Below, one piece after another: positions 44,714-54,362 of a stretch of 64,000 bases of DNA. The notes under the pieces are model-generated. The model did not search any database. It was not told the origin of the DNA and saw only the letters and a program-made list of their open reading frames with translations. The translations under genes were made by a program, and so were the position numbers. Numbering within the stretch: the stretch's first letter is position 1; the number at the start of each line of letters is the position of its first letter. The stretch covers positions 124,001 to 188,000 of the forward strand of contig NZ_JAESDI010000001.1 in NCBI RefSeq assembly GCF_019249215.1. Reading direction: 5' to 3'. Source of the stretch: Alteromonas lipotrueae. GTDB taxonomy: Bacteria > Pseudomonadota > Gammaproteobacteria > Enterobacterales > Alteromonadaceae.

Positions 44714-45812
44714 TTACAGCCCTGATTTAAGGCTGGCTTCGATAAATTTATCCAGGCCACCATCTAGCACGGCCTGAGTGTTGCGTGTTTCCACGCCAGT
44801 ACGCAAATCTTTAATACGAGAGTCGTCTAGTACGTATGAACGAATTTGACTTCCCCACCCGATATCTGACTTGCTGTCTTCCATCGCTTGTTTCTCGGCG
44901 TTTTGCTTTTGAAGCTCGTACTCGTAGAGTTTCGCTTTCAGTTGCTTCATCGCCTGATCTTTGTTTTTATGCTGCGAGCGGTCGTTTTGGCACTGCACTA
45001 CAATACCTGTAGGTTCGTGAGTAATACGTACCGCTGAATCTGTTCTGTTTACGTGTTGGCCACCCGCGCCAGATGCGCGGTAAGTATCAATACGTAAATC
45101 TGAAGGGTCTATATCAATATCGATATCGTCATCCACTTCAGGATAAACAAACGCTGATGAAAACGACGTATGACGGCGGTTACCTGAATCAAAAGGTGAC
45201 TTACGCACTAAGCGATGCACGCCCGTTTCGGTACGCAACCAACCAAAAGCATATTCCCCTGCAATACGCAAGGTGGCACTTTTAATACCTGCGACATCGC
45301 CATCAGACACTTCAATAAGTTCGGTCTTAAAGCCGTGGGCTTCCCCCCAACGAAGGTACATGCGAAGGAGCATATTCGCCCAGTCTTGCGCTTCTGTACC
45401 GCCAGAACCAGATTGAATATCAATATAACAATCGTTGGCATCATTAGGTTGTGAAAACATGCGGCGAAACTCAAGCTTTTCAAGTTGCTCCAGCAGGCCT
45501 TCTAGTTCTTTGTTGGCCTCATCGAAAGTTTCTTCATCTTCTGCTTCAACGGCGAGTTCAAGCAAACCTTCAACGTCTTCGGTGCCCTGCTCAAGGTTGT
45601 GAATCGTTTCTACAACCAGCTCTAAGGCCACCTTTTCTTTGCCTAACGCTTGTGCGCGTTCAGGCTCGTTCCATACCTCGGAGCTCTCAAGCTCTCGGTT
45701 AACTTCTTCTAAGCGCTCTGACTTTGCATCAAAGTCAAAGGTACCCCCTAAGCGCGTCGGTGCGCTCGCGGATATCTTTTATCGCATTGGTAACGGGGTT
45801 TACTTCAAACAT
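44714..45812 (-). CDS. prfB: Peptide chain release factor 2, programmed +1 frameshift
   Basis: RF2 ends translation at UGA and UAA. The gene is split by its autoregulatory frameshift. The first frame runs from the ATG at 45812 for 25 codons to an in-frame TGA at 45737-45735; the ribosome slips at CTT-TGA, skips T45737 and continues in the frame that ends at 44714, giving 365 residues, the E. coli length. The slip site has the internal Shine-Dalgarno AGGGGG three bases before CTT. The stop-recognition tripeptide SPF and the catalytic GGQ (RASGAGGQH) are present, with Ala before SGAGGQ, the high-activity form. It is followed by lysS. Confidence 0.96.
45735..45752 (-). promoter_or_regulatory. 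prfB programmed frameshift site
   Basis: On the minus strand the order is AGGGGG, TAC, CTT, TGA, followed by C, matching the known RF2 recoding signal except TAC in place of TAT. Low RF2 lets the ribosome slip +1 at CTT-TGA. Confidence 0.95.
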
Positions 45813-45996
45813 AGTCCGCGTATCAACTGTAAAATAAGACCGCGGATAGTACCGAATTTGGACGAAATTTGATAGAGGTTAACGAAATAAAAGGCAGGTT
45901 TTCAGGGTATTAGTTTCACTGCCTGTCTAATCATTAGAAACGCGCCATAAAAGGCCGAGAATGACGCCTTTAGTAAAGCAAGAAAACTGCCTGAAG

Positions 45997-46449
45997 TTAA
46001 CTATTATTGGTTTTTCTCATAAATTGAAATCCAGCCCAGCCCGCCATTGCGCTTGCGCTGGTTAAGAAGGTGCCCCAAGCCCAATCCACTACAGTAATAA
46101 ACAGCGTAAAACCTTCAACAATACTGTAGTTGGTTAGGTTATAAGCACCATAACTGGCGAGCCCAAGCAACGCTCCATCAATACCTGCGTAGTAAAGTGG
46201 TTTATCTATGTTCGCCACTACGGTTAATACAAAGACAACAAAACCATACATTAAATAGAACACCACCCAAGGCCAGGTAATATAGTTTTCCCTCAGTAAG
46301 CTCGCCATTTCAGTGGTATACCAGTCTCGGGCTATCCACCCTAGCCATAACGCATCTAGCACACCAAAGCACAATAAAATGGCCAGTATCGAAAGCATAA
46401 TACTGGAAGAAAATACAATGATTTTTTGTAGCATGAACTCGCGTTCCAT
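45997..46449 (-). CDS. DUF2177-family inner-membrane protein
   Basis: This 150-residue protein has four predicted spans and the DUF2177 features: DALWLG at the first span, FYLMYGFVVF, GALLGLASYGAYNLTNYS and VVDWAWGTFLTS. The function of the family is unknown. Two ATGs are possible (46449 and 46434); neither has a strong ribosome-binding site. It is monocistronic, between prfB and a lipoprotein gene. Confidence 0.82.
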   Translation of the reverse strand: MEREFMLQKIIVFSSSIMLSILAILLCFGVLDALWLGWIARDWYTTEMASLLRENYITWPWVVFYLMYGFVVFVLTVVANIDKPLYYAGIDGALLGLASYGAYNLTNYSIVEGFTLFITVVDWAWGTFLTSASAMAGWAGFQFMRKTNNS

Positions 46450-46528
46450 TCATAAACTAGCGTTAGGTTTTCAGTTTGTCATGTCTATGAATAAAATAGC
46501 AATATGAAAAATTAGTACCTTCACAACA

Positions 46529-47143
46529 CTAGTTCAATCTTACCGCTAGATAGCTAACTTTCCCTTCAGATGATTGGGGCAGAAAATATAAACCGCCGAA
46601 CAAAAAGTACTGAGTGCCATTGATTTTAACTGGCTTCGCACCTTCAGGAAGTGCATCATAATGCTTAGCTGCTTCATACACAGCGGTTTCTACTCGCGAC
46701 CACTCTACAGGTGCTTTCACTACGATATACTCACCATCTATTCGTTTGTAATACACCCCTTCTACAACATAGTAGGTTTTCCCATCGACAAAAATAGTAT
46801 CAAGATGATCAGGCAAGGTGTGAATGATGACACCAGGGGGTGGGATCACTACCGTAAAATCGCCTCCCATTTTGCGATAATACACACCATTTCTATATCG
46901 ATAGTCTATGCCTTGGTGACGAATGAAAGCTGCGTCTTTAGGTAAATGTCTCACTCTATACCCCGGCTCATATCGCGGAGATGCAAGCACAGCAACAGCA
47001 ACGCCCGCCGCAATGCCCGCACCTATACTTACTGCTGCATTTCCACCGTGAAAGCCGTCACGCGCACCGCCGCCATGCAACGGCGCCGCACATGCACTTA
47101 GTAGGATGATTGAGCAGAATATGGGTATTAAGTATAGGTTCAT
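46529..47143 (-). CDS. DUF6515-like lipoprotein
   Basis: This 204-residue envelope protein has a lipoprotein signal (LLSAC, Cys18), a Gly/His-rich stretch (about 23-35), a hydrophobic Ala/Gly/Val segment (about 37-55) and a C-terminal domain with three repeats of a small beta motif: YRYRNGVYYRKMGGDFTVV, YYVVEGVYYKRIDGEYIVV and YFLFGGLYFLPQ. Such repeats are seen in DUF6515 proteins, whose role is unknown. GGGAG lies 9 nt before the ATG. Confidence 0.78.
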   Translation of the reverse strand: MNLYLIPIFCSIILLSACAAPLHGGGARDGFHGGNAAVSIGAGIAAGVAVAVLASPRYEPGYRVRHLPKDAAFIRHQGIDYRYRNGVYYRKMGGDFTVVIPPPGVIIHTLPDHLDTIFVDGKTYYVVEGVYYKRIDGEYIVVKAPVEWSRVETAVYEAAKHYDALPEGAKPVKINGTQYFLFGGLYFLPQSSEGKVSYLAVRLN

Positions 47144-47270
47144 AAAGTATTACTCCCAACAAATTAAGAGTACGGCGACAATGCCGTGTACTTAGTTATA
47201 TGGGGGTATAGACCAATACAAGAACAGATCTTCTTGTACCTTTACCTAACATTTACTCAGCTTATCCCTT

Positions 47271-47891
47271 TTACTCACTCGTCCCCGACATGGCGATATC
47301 AACCGCACTTTTTCCCATAGTTTGTTCACCCACATATTTGGAGTCGAATGCGGGTCTAGAGAATATCTTTCTAACTAACGGTTCAAAGTGTGATAGTGGT
47401 TTTGTAGGGTAATCAGGATCGAAGGACGATTGATCCCACTTTTCACAAAAATCCACACAGGCTTGATACCAAGGGTGATCTTTTAAATACTCGCGCTCAT
47501 TCGGATCACCCCCTAAAAAATGGGCGTAATAAACGTTTTGAAATAACCCATGCTGGTTAATAATCCAGGTCACTTCAGGTCGTACATAGGGGCGTAAAAT
47601 TGAAGCCGCATATTGCGAATGATTGTGCGGCGCTAAGTCATCACCAAGATCATGAATAAGTGCCGCTACTATCATTTCCTCATCGGCGCCATCGGCTTCA
47701 GCACGAGTTGCTGATTGCAGTGAGTGTCCAAGTCGTGAAACCTGATAGCCCGATAAGGTGTTCTCTAAATTTTTAAGCGCTTCCAAAATTCTATCGGGCA
47801 AGCCTGTCGCGTACTCATCTTCATGTTTGGTAAGAAACAAATACTCTTCTTTTGTTCCGTCTTTCATCTGGCGAAATTGAACAGTTTCCAT
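47271..47891 (-). CDS. HD-domain protein, PhnZ/TmpB-like oxygenase candidate
   Basis: This 206-residue protein has an HD fold with candidate metal ligands H56, H80-D81, H89 or H91, and H114. The stretch HSLQSATRAEADGADEEM, then LIHDLG, closely follows the pattern of the phosphonate oxygenase PhnZ, a mixed-valent di-iron HD enzyme, rather than nucleotide phosphohydrolases. The start ATG overlaps the stop of the upstream dioxygenase gene (TGATG), so the two proteins are made together. A 2OG dioxygenase plus a PhnZ-like HD enzyme is the arrangement of PhnY-PhnZ and TmpA-TmpB, which oxidise and then cleave aminophosphonates. The Tyr-x-x-Glu gate of PhnZ is not clearly conserved, so the function is inference. 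Confidence 0.75.
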   Translation of the reverse strand: METVQFRQMKDGTKEEYLFLTKHEDEYATGLPDRILEALKNLENTLSGYQVSRLGHSLQSATRAEADGADEEMIVAALIHDLGDDLAPHNHSQYAASILRPYVRPEVTWIINQHGLFQNVYYAHFLGGDPNEREYLKDHPWYQACVDFCEKWDQSSFDPDYPTKPLSHFEPLVRKIFSRPAFDSKYVGEQTMGKSAVDIAMSGTSE

Positions 47892-49102
47892 CACTTACCT
47901 CTTATCTCTGCTGTTTCTGCTGTAGACTTGGTATTAGCTATTTTAAACTCACCGTTCGTACTTTTTGTTTCTAGTTCATCGTTGGTACGGGCTGCACGAT
48001 GCTTTCTTTTAAGCGCGTTGTAACGGCCTTTTGGTGCATCAATATCGATGTATGCGCCCTGCAAATGACGAAGCCCTTCACTGGGATCAAACCCTGTGCG
48101 ACCATGTAACACTCGGGTATTGTGAAACATCTGCAGCTGACCTGGCTCCAATCTGAAGCGCCACTCGTATTCAGGCGAACACAACAACTGCCCCAAACGT
48201 TTACGGGCACGATGAAAGATAACCATTTCGTCTTCGGGTAAAAGCGGCAGGTAATCCAATCGCGGACTATAGGCAATACCGGTAATTCTGCCACTAGAGT
48301 CAGACTCAATCATGGTTCGTCTTTCTATCAAATCAACATCACTGTCGTAGTGGCGATAACGAACAGGAACTTTGCAAAGCAAGGCGAAGCCTTCCGGATC
48401 TTCTTTTTTCAACTGTTCAAGTACAGACAAACTGTCAACCAATGTCGACAAGCCTTCTGTAGTCTGATTCTCCAAACAATGTAGAAGCTGAATGCCTGGC
48501 ATAGGATTCCTATAAGGGTTGTCAGTATGAGGCCCTAAAGGCACTGAACGATAAGCAAGATCGTTTGAGTTAGGACGGGTGAATACCTCGAAGTACTTAC
48601 CGAAGTTAGTTTCTCTAACATGGCCAAATAGGTTTGCTACCTCCAATACTGCGTCAGACTCAGTAGGCACGTTATCAACAATAAGCACCCCGTAGGTTAA
48701 GAATATTTCTATTCCTTTAATTAACCCCTGTTGTGATTTCAATGTGGCGAGATCAATATGAAATAATGATTTATCCACGTCGCTTTTCCACGATATATCG
48801 TTAGGCGCACCGTCCCAAACGTCGAAATCGGCAGCGAACTCATTTAAATCGTACTCACCTGTATACCCGTCGCTAAACGTAAGATTAGCTAACCGATTGT
48901 GCTTCTTTTCTACCTTAATCAGCGATACACCCTCATCCAATTGATGTGGGTCGAAAAAACGCTGTTTGGTGGTTTTATCTAGGCTTGCTGAATCTTGGCA
49001 ACGCTCACGTAGCCACAACGCAGGTAAAGGATAGTGTTGTCCATTTACAGTCGCTGAAACGGAAGCATTCGCCTCATTGATAACATAGTCTATTTGCTGC
49101 AC
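47891..49102 (-). CDS. 2-oxoglutarate dioxygenase, gamma-butyrobetaine hydroxylase/TmpA-like
   Basis: This 403-residue Fe(II)/2OG oxygenase hydroxylates a substrate that probably carries a trimethylammonium group. It has an N-terminal DUF971-like domain and a TauD-type core with Fe ligands H192 and D194 (GPHTDNPYR) and H333, followed by R335 for 2OG binding (RVLHGRTGF). In true gamma-butyrobetaine hydroxylases the N-terminal domain binds zinc through several Cys; here only one remains (RERCQDSAS). TmpA enzymes are usually misannotated as gamma-butyrobetaine hydroxylases and pair with an HD oxygenase, as here. The start is GTG with GGGAG 6 nt upstream. Confidence 0.85.
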   Translation of the reverse strand: MQQIDYVINEANASVSATVNGQHYPLPALWLRERCQDSASLDKTTKQRFFDPHQLDEGVSLIKVEKKHNRLANLTFSDGYTGEYDLNEFAADFDVWDGAPNDISWKSDVDKSLFHIDLATLKSQQGLIKGIEIFLTYGVLIVDNVPTESDAVLEVANLFGHVRETNFGKYFEVFTRPNSNDLAYRSVPLGPHTDNPYRNPMPGIQLLHCLENQTTEGLSTLVDSLSVLEQLKKEDPEGFALLCKVPVRYRHYDSDVDLIERRTMIESDSSGRITGIAYSPRLDYLPLLPEDEMVIFHRARKRLGQLLCSPEYEWRFRLEPGQLQMFHNTRVLHGRTGFDPSEGLRHLQGAYIDIDAPKGRYNALKRKHRAARTNDELETKSTNGEFKIANTKSTAETAEIRGK

Positions 49103-49177
49103 GAGAATCTCCCTTAAAAATCAACGGGAGGAGTATCAAGTAATCATGGTTTATATTACAGTAGCAAAGCCTTATAG

Positions 49178-49193
49178 CTAACATGCAAATTAG
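49178..49193. promoter_or_regulatory. Candidate LysR-type operator
   Basis: CTAA-N8-TTAG lies in the 96-bp divergent region between the dioxygenase operon and the LysR gene, just upstream of the latter. The position fits an autoregulatory LysR site; the match is weak. Confidence 0.3.
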
Positions 49194-49198
49194 TAATA

Positions 49199-50107
49199 AT
49201 GAAAGAATCTGAGTTACCGACACTTAACGGCTTATTGTGTTTTGAAGCTACAGTAAGACATGGCTCTATGACATTAGCAGCTGAAGATCTTGGTATAACA
49301 CAGCCTTTGGTGTCCCAAAGAATTCGCGCACTGGAAGATATAGTAGGGGGAATTTTAATTGATCGCAGTAAGAAACCCGTTACACCTACCATCGAAGGAC
49401 TTAAGTATTACAATGAGTTAAGAGGCTCTACATCATCTATTTTGCGTGCTACTGATAACGCACGAGAAGATTTTCGAGAAACAAAAACTAAAATATCTAT
49501 TAATGCATATTTCGGCTTCGCATTTCATTGGATAATGCCTAGGCTACAACGTTTACAACAAGCCTTTCCTGATTACCTCTTTGAAATCCAACCAACCAAT
49601 AGTTTAAGTGATCTTACTACTGCACATGCAGATATCTTATTTCATTTCTCATCAGAAATTGGTAAATATCAGTTTGAAAAGATGTTAATTCCCGAAGAGG
49701 TTTTTCCGGTTTGCTCACCCGATTTCGCTGTTAAACACGGTTTAAAGCCAGGCCAAATGCTTAGTGACCTCAGAAACCTTCCTTTACTGCATAAAGATGT
49801 AGATGATTTTAGGTGGTTAAATTGGCAACGCTGGGCACAAGCATTAAATGTGAAGCCTTCTTCTAGCCCAATTTCATTTCGTTACAACAATTACCCCCTT
49901 ATTGTTGAAGCGGCCATTGGTGGACATGGCCTTTGCTTAGGCTGGGAAGGGTTAATTAACCCCTTTATCGTTGATGGGAAACTCATTCAATTAGGGCCAC
50001 GATTAAAATCGGAAACACGAGGGTATCAGATTTGCTCAGACCAATACGCTAACTTTGCAATAGGCAATGTAATCAGGTGGTTTATCAAAGAAACAGAGAA
50101 GGACTAG
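49199..50107 (+). CDS. LysR-family regulator (GcvA-like)
   Basis: This 302-residue regulator has an N-terminal winged helix-turn-helix (about 8-66, MTLAAEDLGITQPLVSQRIRALE) and a periplasmic-binding-like effector domain from about 95. GcvA-like features include PTLNGLLCFEATVRHGSMT and an IGGHGLCLGWEGLI stretch near the end. It is divergent from the dioxygenase-HD pair across 96 bp and is the likely activator of that pair, with its substrate or product as inducer. Confidence 0.9.
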   Translation: MKESELPTLNGLLCFEATVRHGSMTLAAEDLGITQPLVSQRIRALEDIVGGILIDRSKKPVTPTIEGLKYYNELRGSTSSILRATDNAREDFRETKTKISINAYFGFAFHWIMPRLQRLQQAFPDYLFEIQPTNSLSDLTTAHADILFHFSSEIGKYQFEKMLIPEEVFPVCSPDFAVKHGLKPGQMLSDLRNLPLLHKDVDDFRWLNWQRWAQALNVKPSSSPISFRYNNYPLIVEAAIGGHGLCLGWEGLINPFIVDGKLIQLGPRLKSETRGYQICSDQYANFAIGNVIRWFIKETEKD

Positions 50108-50139
50108 GCAATGAGCGAATGTTATTCGCTCATTGCCTA
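50105..50139. terminator. Long hairpin at the LysR 3' end
   Basis: TAGGCAATGAGCGAAT and its complement form a 16-bp perfect stem with a 3-nt loop; the LysR stop TAG is its first codon. No clear T-run follows on either strand, so it may end both convergent genes by a different route or protect the mRNA 3' ends. Confidence 0.5.
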
Positions 50140-50149
50140 AAAAGAAATG

Positions 50150-50731
50150 CTACAAAACGTGAGCGGTCATTTTCATCGTTAATTCAGCGGTTTGTTTACC
50201 CAAATTTTTAAGTTGTTTAATGGTTTTCGCGTCGGTCACTACGCCATTGTCATCCATTAAGGTATTCACTTTGGCTACAGCAAGTTGTGCAGGTAACACC
50301 GTAACGCCTATGTTTGCCAGCAGCATGCGTAAAACCACCAGTACTCTCATTCCTCCCAGGCCACCAGCGGAAGCAGCCATAATCCCTGCCGTTTTACCTT
50401 TGAAAGCCTGCATGGGTTTATCGCCCTCTTCCATTCGACTAGCCCAATCAATAGCATTCTTAAGCAATGCGGGGTAACTCGAATTGTACTCTGGAGAAGC
50501 AATTAAGAAACCATCATGTTCAGTTAACAGCTGCTTGAAGGCTCTCGCATTTTCTGGCACACCAGACACTTTTTCTTCATCTTCATTAAAGATAGACATG
50601 GGGTAGTCGGCTAGATTGATGACCGTAACTTCAGCCCCCGACTCCCGCGCCCCTTCGGCCGCAATACCGAGTATAGCTTGATTAAAGGAGCCGTTTCGTG
50701 TGCTGCCAGCAAAAGCGAGTAGCTTCGTCAT
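50150..50731 (-). CDS. NADPH-dependent FMN reductase
   Basis: This 193-residue flavodoxin-like protein belongs to the NADPH-dependent FMN/quinone reductase family (ChrR/ArsH-like). It has the FMN phosphate loop FAGSTRNGSFNQ (7-18), the SPEYNSSYPALLKNAIDWASR signature (about 80-100) and SAGGLGG near 118. Such enzymes reduce quinones, chromate or azo compounds and protect against redox stress. It is convergent with the LysR gene and has no operon partner. Confidence 0.9.
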   Translation of the reverse strand: MTKLLAFAGSTRNGSFNQAILGIAAEGARESGAEVTVINLADYPMSIFNEDEEKVSGVPENARAFKQLLTEHDGFLIASPEYNSSYPALLKNAIDWASRMEEGDKPMQAFKGKTAGIMAASAGGLGGMRVLVVLRMLLANIGVTVLPAQLAVAKVNTLMDDNGVVTDAKTIKQLKNLGKQTAELTMKMTAHVL

Positions 50732-51069
50732 AATATAAATTCCTGTATTGGTGCCATTACAAATTTAACGTACCGTTGCGAGTTACATTACTACATTATT
50801 AGGCAAAAAAATGCGAATACCTAGCCTGTTAATTAAACATTACTGTAAAATGGTTCCCTACTCTATGAGTAAACATGTCGTGACGCACTCAATAAAATTT
50901 AGTTAAAGCAATACTTTAATCATAGTTAACGTTTTTATAGTATTGTTACTATACTTACTCAGATTGTCAGTGTGTTTTGAAAATCACGTACTGCTCAATA
51001 AGGTTATACACTACGAAAAAACGTTTCTTTTTCGTAGTCACCTTCGTGAAATGGATTTAGAAAAATTAC
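50732..51069. other. Intergenic region upstream of the GGDEF-EAL gene
   Basis: This 338-nt AT-rich region separates divergent genes. It contains a short inverted repeat TATAGTA-TTGT-TACTATA at 50936-50953, about 120 bp before the next start. I see no gene. Confidence 0.5.
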
Positions 51070-54000
51070 ATGGCGTACCTTTTTCAGACATTGCAGTCGA
51101 GAATAATTCTCCTCATCATTATGGTTGCCCTACCAGGGTTGATTGGCGTTTTTTACGACTCATATGTTGAAAGAGAGCGCGCTATAGAAGCGGCAATAAG
51201 CCAATCGGTTAATACCGCCAAGGCAACCTCGAAATTTCAATCTACGCTAATTGATAAAACACGTATTTTTCTACAAAACCTATCCAGTTTCGACGCGGTT
51301 AAAAAGCCGAACTCCCAAACATGCAGTGCTTTTCTTGCCGATGTACTTAAGGTAAATAGTAACTATATTAACCTTGGTGTACCAAGGGCAGATGGCGAAC
51401 TACTGTGTAACGCCCGCCCCATGAAAACACCCGTAAACGTCTTCGATCGCCCATACATTCAAGAGGCGCTAGCTACACGAGAATTTTCGATAGGTGAGTT
51501 TCAAATAGACCGAGCAACTAACCTTACCAGCGTGAATTTTGCTTATCCGGTAATGAACGCCACAAGCGATACTGTGGTGGCGTTAGTAGTAGCGGTTATC
51601 TCACTGGAATGGTGGAGTGAAACACTCTCAGAGTCTCATTTACCCGATAATACCGTTGCTTACATTACCGATAGCGAGAATAAAATTGTTGCCGCATATC
51701 CGACCAACAATAACCTCTTAGGGACCCCATTACATATCTCCAGCACAGCAATAGAAAACTCAAATACTGCATTTGATAATAGCGCTTTTATTAGTAATGA
51801 CCCTTATGAACGGGTATATGTAAAACGCCCATTATTTGAAGATGGCAAGCAAATAAATATTACGGTGGGCATTCCTCTTAAACACGCACTTGAAATTATT
51901 AATGAGCGTCTGATTAAAACGGCCGGTATTTTGACCGCGATAGTCATGTTACTTGTGGGAGTCTCTGTATGGGGCGTACGAAGAAACGTACTAAAACCAA
52001 TTCGCACCTTGCTTCAATCAACTAAAGCCCTTGCTGAAGGCAAAGACGTAAGCGACGCACCTCTACATGGTAGTGTCGAGTTGGTTAAATTACAGCAACG
52101 CTTTACCTCTATGGCAAAAACACGGTTAGAGGCAGAAAAACGGCTTATCGATAGCCAAGCTTCCTTACTGGAAAGTAAAAATATATTAGCAAGTCATATC
52201 GAAAATACACCTTTAGGGTGCATTGCCTGGGATACTCAGCTTATCTGTACCGATTGGAATAAATCAGCAGAACATATTTTTGGCTACAAAAAAGAGGAGG
52301 CGATTGGTAAACATGCCTCGGATCTCATTATACCTCCTGAACTTCGAACTGAAATAGACGACGCATTCGCTCAATTGCTGAAGAAAAAGGCGCCAAAGCG
52401 AAAAATAAATAAAAACGTTACCAAATTACGCCATACCATTATCTGTGAATGGTATAGCACACCCATTCTTGATCTGACTGGCAATGTAATAAGCGTAACC
52501 TCATTAGTTCAAGATATTACTAAGAATAAGCATTTAGAAGAAAAGCTTAAACTATCAGCAAGTGTTTTCTCTCACGCAAGAGAAGGAATTTTTATCACAG
52601 ATAGCAGTGCTAACATTATAGATGTGAACAAAACCTTCGTTGATATAACAGGCTATAAGCGAAATGAAGTGTTAGGTAAAAAGCCCAGCATGTTCAAGTC
52701 GGGAAAACAGTCTCCCGAGTTCTATAGACACCTATGGGCATCTATTATCAGTAAAGGCTATTGGGCAGGAGAAATTTGGAACAAACGTAAAAATCATGAA
52801 GTTTACGCTCAACTATTAACCGTGAGCGCAGTCAATGACGATGAAGGCAATGTTAAGAACTATATTGCTATATTTAGCGATATTTCTGAAGCGAAAGAAC
52901 AGCAATATAAATTAGAGCATATGGCACATTATGACGTATTAACTAATTTGCCTAACCGCTCGTTGCTTGCTGAGAGATTAGACAAAGCACTGGCCCAATG
53001 TAAATCTGACAGAGGGTTTGTGGCAGTAGCGCTACTCGATTTAGATGGTTTCAAAGAAATAAATGATAACTTTGGTCATAGTGTAGGTGACGAACTACTT
53101 GTCATTTTGGCCCATCGCTTAAAAGGAACTCTACGAAACAGCGATACCATTTCACGCTTTGGTGGAGACGAGTTTGTTGCGGTATTGGCAAACCTAAAAC
53201 AACCCCAAGATTTTGCCGCTATCGTTAAGAATATGCTCAGAGTAGCATCTGATCCGGTTAAAATTGGTGAGCATCAACTTAAAGTATCTGCCAGTATCGG
53301 AGTGACTGTATATCCTGCAGATAATACCGATGCCGACCAGCTTATCCGCCACGCCGACCAAGCGATGTATGTGGCAAAACAGAAAGGCAAAAATTGCTAT
53401 CACCTTTTTGATATAGAGTCTGAAGACGCGATAAAAGCCCGCCATGAAATACTCCAGAGCATAGCGAAAGCCCTAAACAACAGAGAGTTCGTGCTTTACT
53501 ACCAGCCGAAAGTAAATATGCGCACCGGAGAAATTATTGGCGCAGAAGCCCTTATTCGCTGGAAGCATCCCGTTAAAGGCATACTCTCCCCTGCATCTTT
53601 TTTACCTTTTATTGAAAATCACCAACTCAGTATAGACATTGGCGAATGGGTTATCGAAGAGTCATTGCAGCAATTTAGTCGCTGGAAGCAATTAGGCGTG
53701 CATATTCCCATTAGTGTGAATATTTCTGCGTTACAGATACAGCAAAGAAACTTTCCTATTCGCTTATCTCGTCTGCTGGCTAAAGTACCCAATGTTCCCC
53801 CTGAAGCGTTTCAGTTAGAAGTATTGGAAACCAGTAAGCTAGGTGATATCAAGAAAGTAGCGGAAATTATGGATGATTGTGTAAAGCTTGGTGTGACTTT
53901 TGCCATTGATGACTTTGGAACAGGTTATTCCTCTCTCACTTATTTAAGGCGATTGCCGGCAAAAGTCATCAAGGTAGACCAAACTTTTGTGCGTGATATG

Positions 54001-54258
54001 TTAATCGATCCTGAAGATAGAACCATTGTAGTGGGGGTAATAGCGCTAGCTAAATCGTTTAACCGCAGTGTTATTGCTGAAGGGGTGGAAACCATTGCTC
54101 ATGGTACATCACTGTTAGAGTTGGGCTGCGAGCTGGCACAAGGATACGGGATTGCTAGGCCTATGCCCGCCACAGAAATGCCTGACTGGATCGCACATTG
54201 GTCCACTAAAACCGAGTGGAAATCTCCTACCCCACAGCTTCTCGATAACGAGGCATAA
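51070..54258 (+). CDS. Membrane GGDEF-EAL protein with dCache and PAS sensors
   Basis: This 1062-residue protein controls cyclic di-GMP. It has one span (about 10-30), a periplasmic dCache-type sensor (about 35-280), a second span (about 282-303), a HAMP-like linker, two PAS domains (about 370-490 and 495-615), a GGDEF domain (motif intact at 698-702) and an EAL domain (EAL at 826-828). The RxxD inhibition site (RNSD) lies five residues before GGDEF, and the EAL half keeps the DDFGTGYSS catalytic stretch. Both activities may therefore be functional, with one dominating by signal. The gene stands alone with a terminator. Confidence 0.94.
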   Translation: MAYLFQTLQSRIILLIIMVALPGLIGVFYDSYVERERAIEAAISQSVNTAKATSKFQSTLIDKTRIFLQNLSSFDAVKKPNSQTCSAFLADVLKVNSNYINLGVPRADGELLCNARPMKTPVNVFDRPYIQEALATREFSIGEFQIDRATNLTSVNFAYPVMNATSDTVVALVVAVISLEWWSETLSESHLPDNTVAYITDSENKIVAAYPTNNNLLGTPLHISSTAIENSNTAFDNSAFISNDPYERVYVKRPLFEDGKQINITVGIPLKHALEIINERLIKTAGILTAIVMLLVGVSVWGVRRNVLKPIRTLLQSTKALAEGKDVSDAPLHGSVELVKLQQRFTSMAKTRLEAEKRLIDSQASLLESKNILASHIENTPLGCIAWDTQLICTDWNKSAEHIFGYKKEEAIGKHASDLIIPPELRTEIDDAFAQLLKKKAPKRKINKNVTKLRHTIICEWYSTPILDLTGNVISVTSLVQDITKNKHLEEKLKLSASVFSHAREGIFITDSSANIIDVNKTFVDITGYKRNEVLGKKPSMFKSGKQSPEFYRHLWASIISKGYWAGEIWNKRKNHEVYAQLLTVSAVNDDEGNVKNYIAIFSDISEAKEQQYKLEHMAHYDVLTNLPNRSLLAERLDKALAQCKSDRGFVAVALLDLDGFKEINDNFGHSVGDELLVILAHRLKGTLRNSDTISRFGGDEFVAVLANLKQPQDFAAIVKNMLRVASDPVKIGEHQLKVSASIGVTVYPADNTDADQLIRHADQAMYVAKQKGKNCYHLFDIESEDAIKARHEILQSIAKALNNREFVLYYQPKVNMRTGEIIGAEALIRWKHPVKGILSPASFLPFIENHQLSIDIGEWVIEESLQQFSRWKQLGVHIPISVNISALQIQQRNFPIRLSRLLAKVPNVPPEAFQLEVLETSKLGDIKKVAEIMDDCVKLGVTFAIDDFGTGYSSLTYLRRLPAKVIKVDQTFVRDMLIDPEDRTIVVGVIALAKSFNRSVIAEGVETIAHGTSLLELGCELAQGYGIARPMPATEMPDWIAHWSTKTEWKSPTPQLLDNEA

Positions 54259-54287
54259 AAAAGGCCAACACGAGTGCCAGCCTTTTT
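54258..54287. terminator. Terminator, GGDEF-EAL gene/argS
   Basis: AAAAAGGC and GCCTTTTT bracket 14 nt, directly after the stop codon of the GGDEF-EAL gene. T-runs on both strands suit the convergent argS as well. Confidence 0.75.
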
Positions 54288-54362
54288 AAGTACCAACATA
54301 GGCATCGCATGCTGATTATTTGCATTCGCAAATATTCAGTCGATACGCTTATGCTATCTGAA

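Noticed and set aside
50943..51170. 75-codon frame overlapping the start of the GGDEF-EAL gene
   Set aside because: It overlaps the signal-anchor codons of a certain gene in another frame and has no recognisable features.
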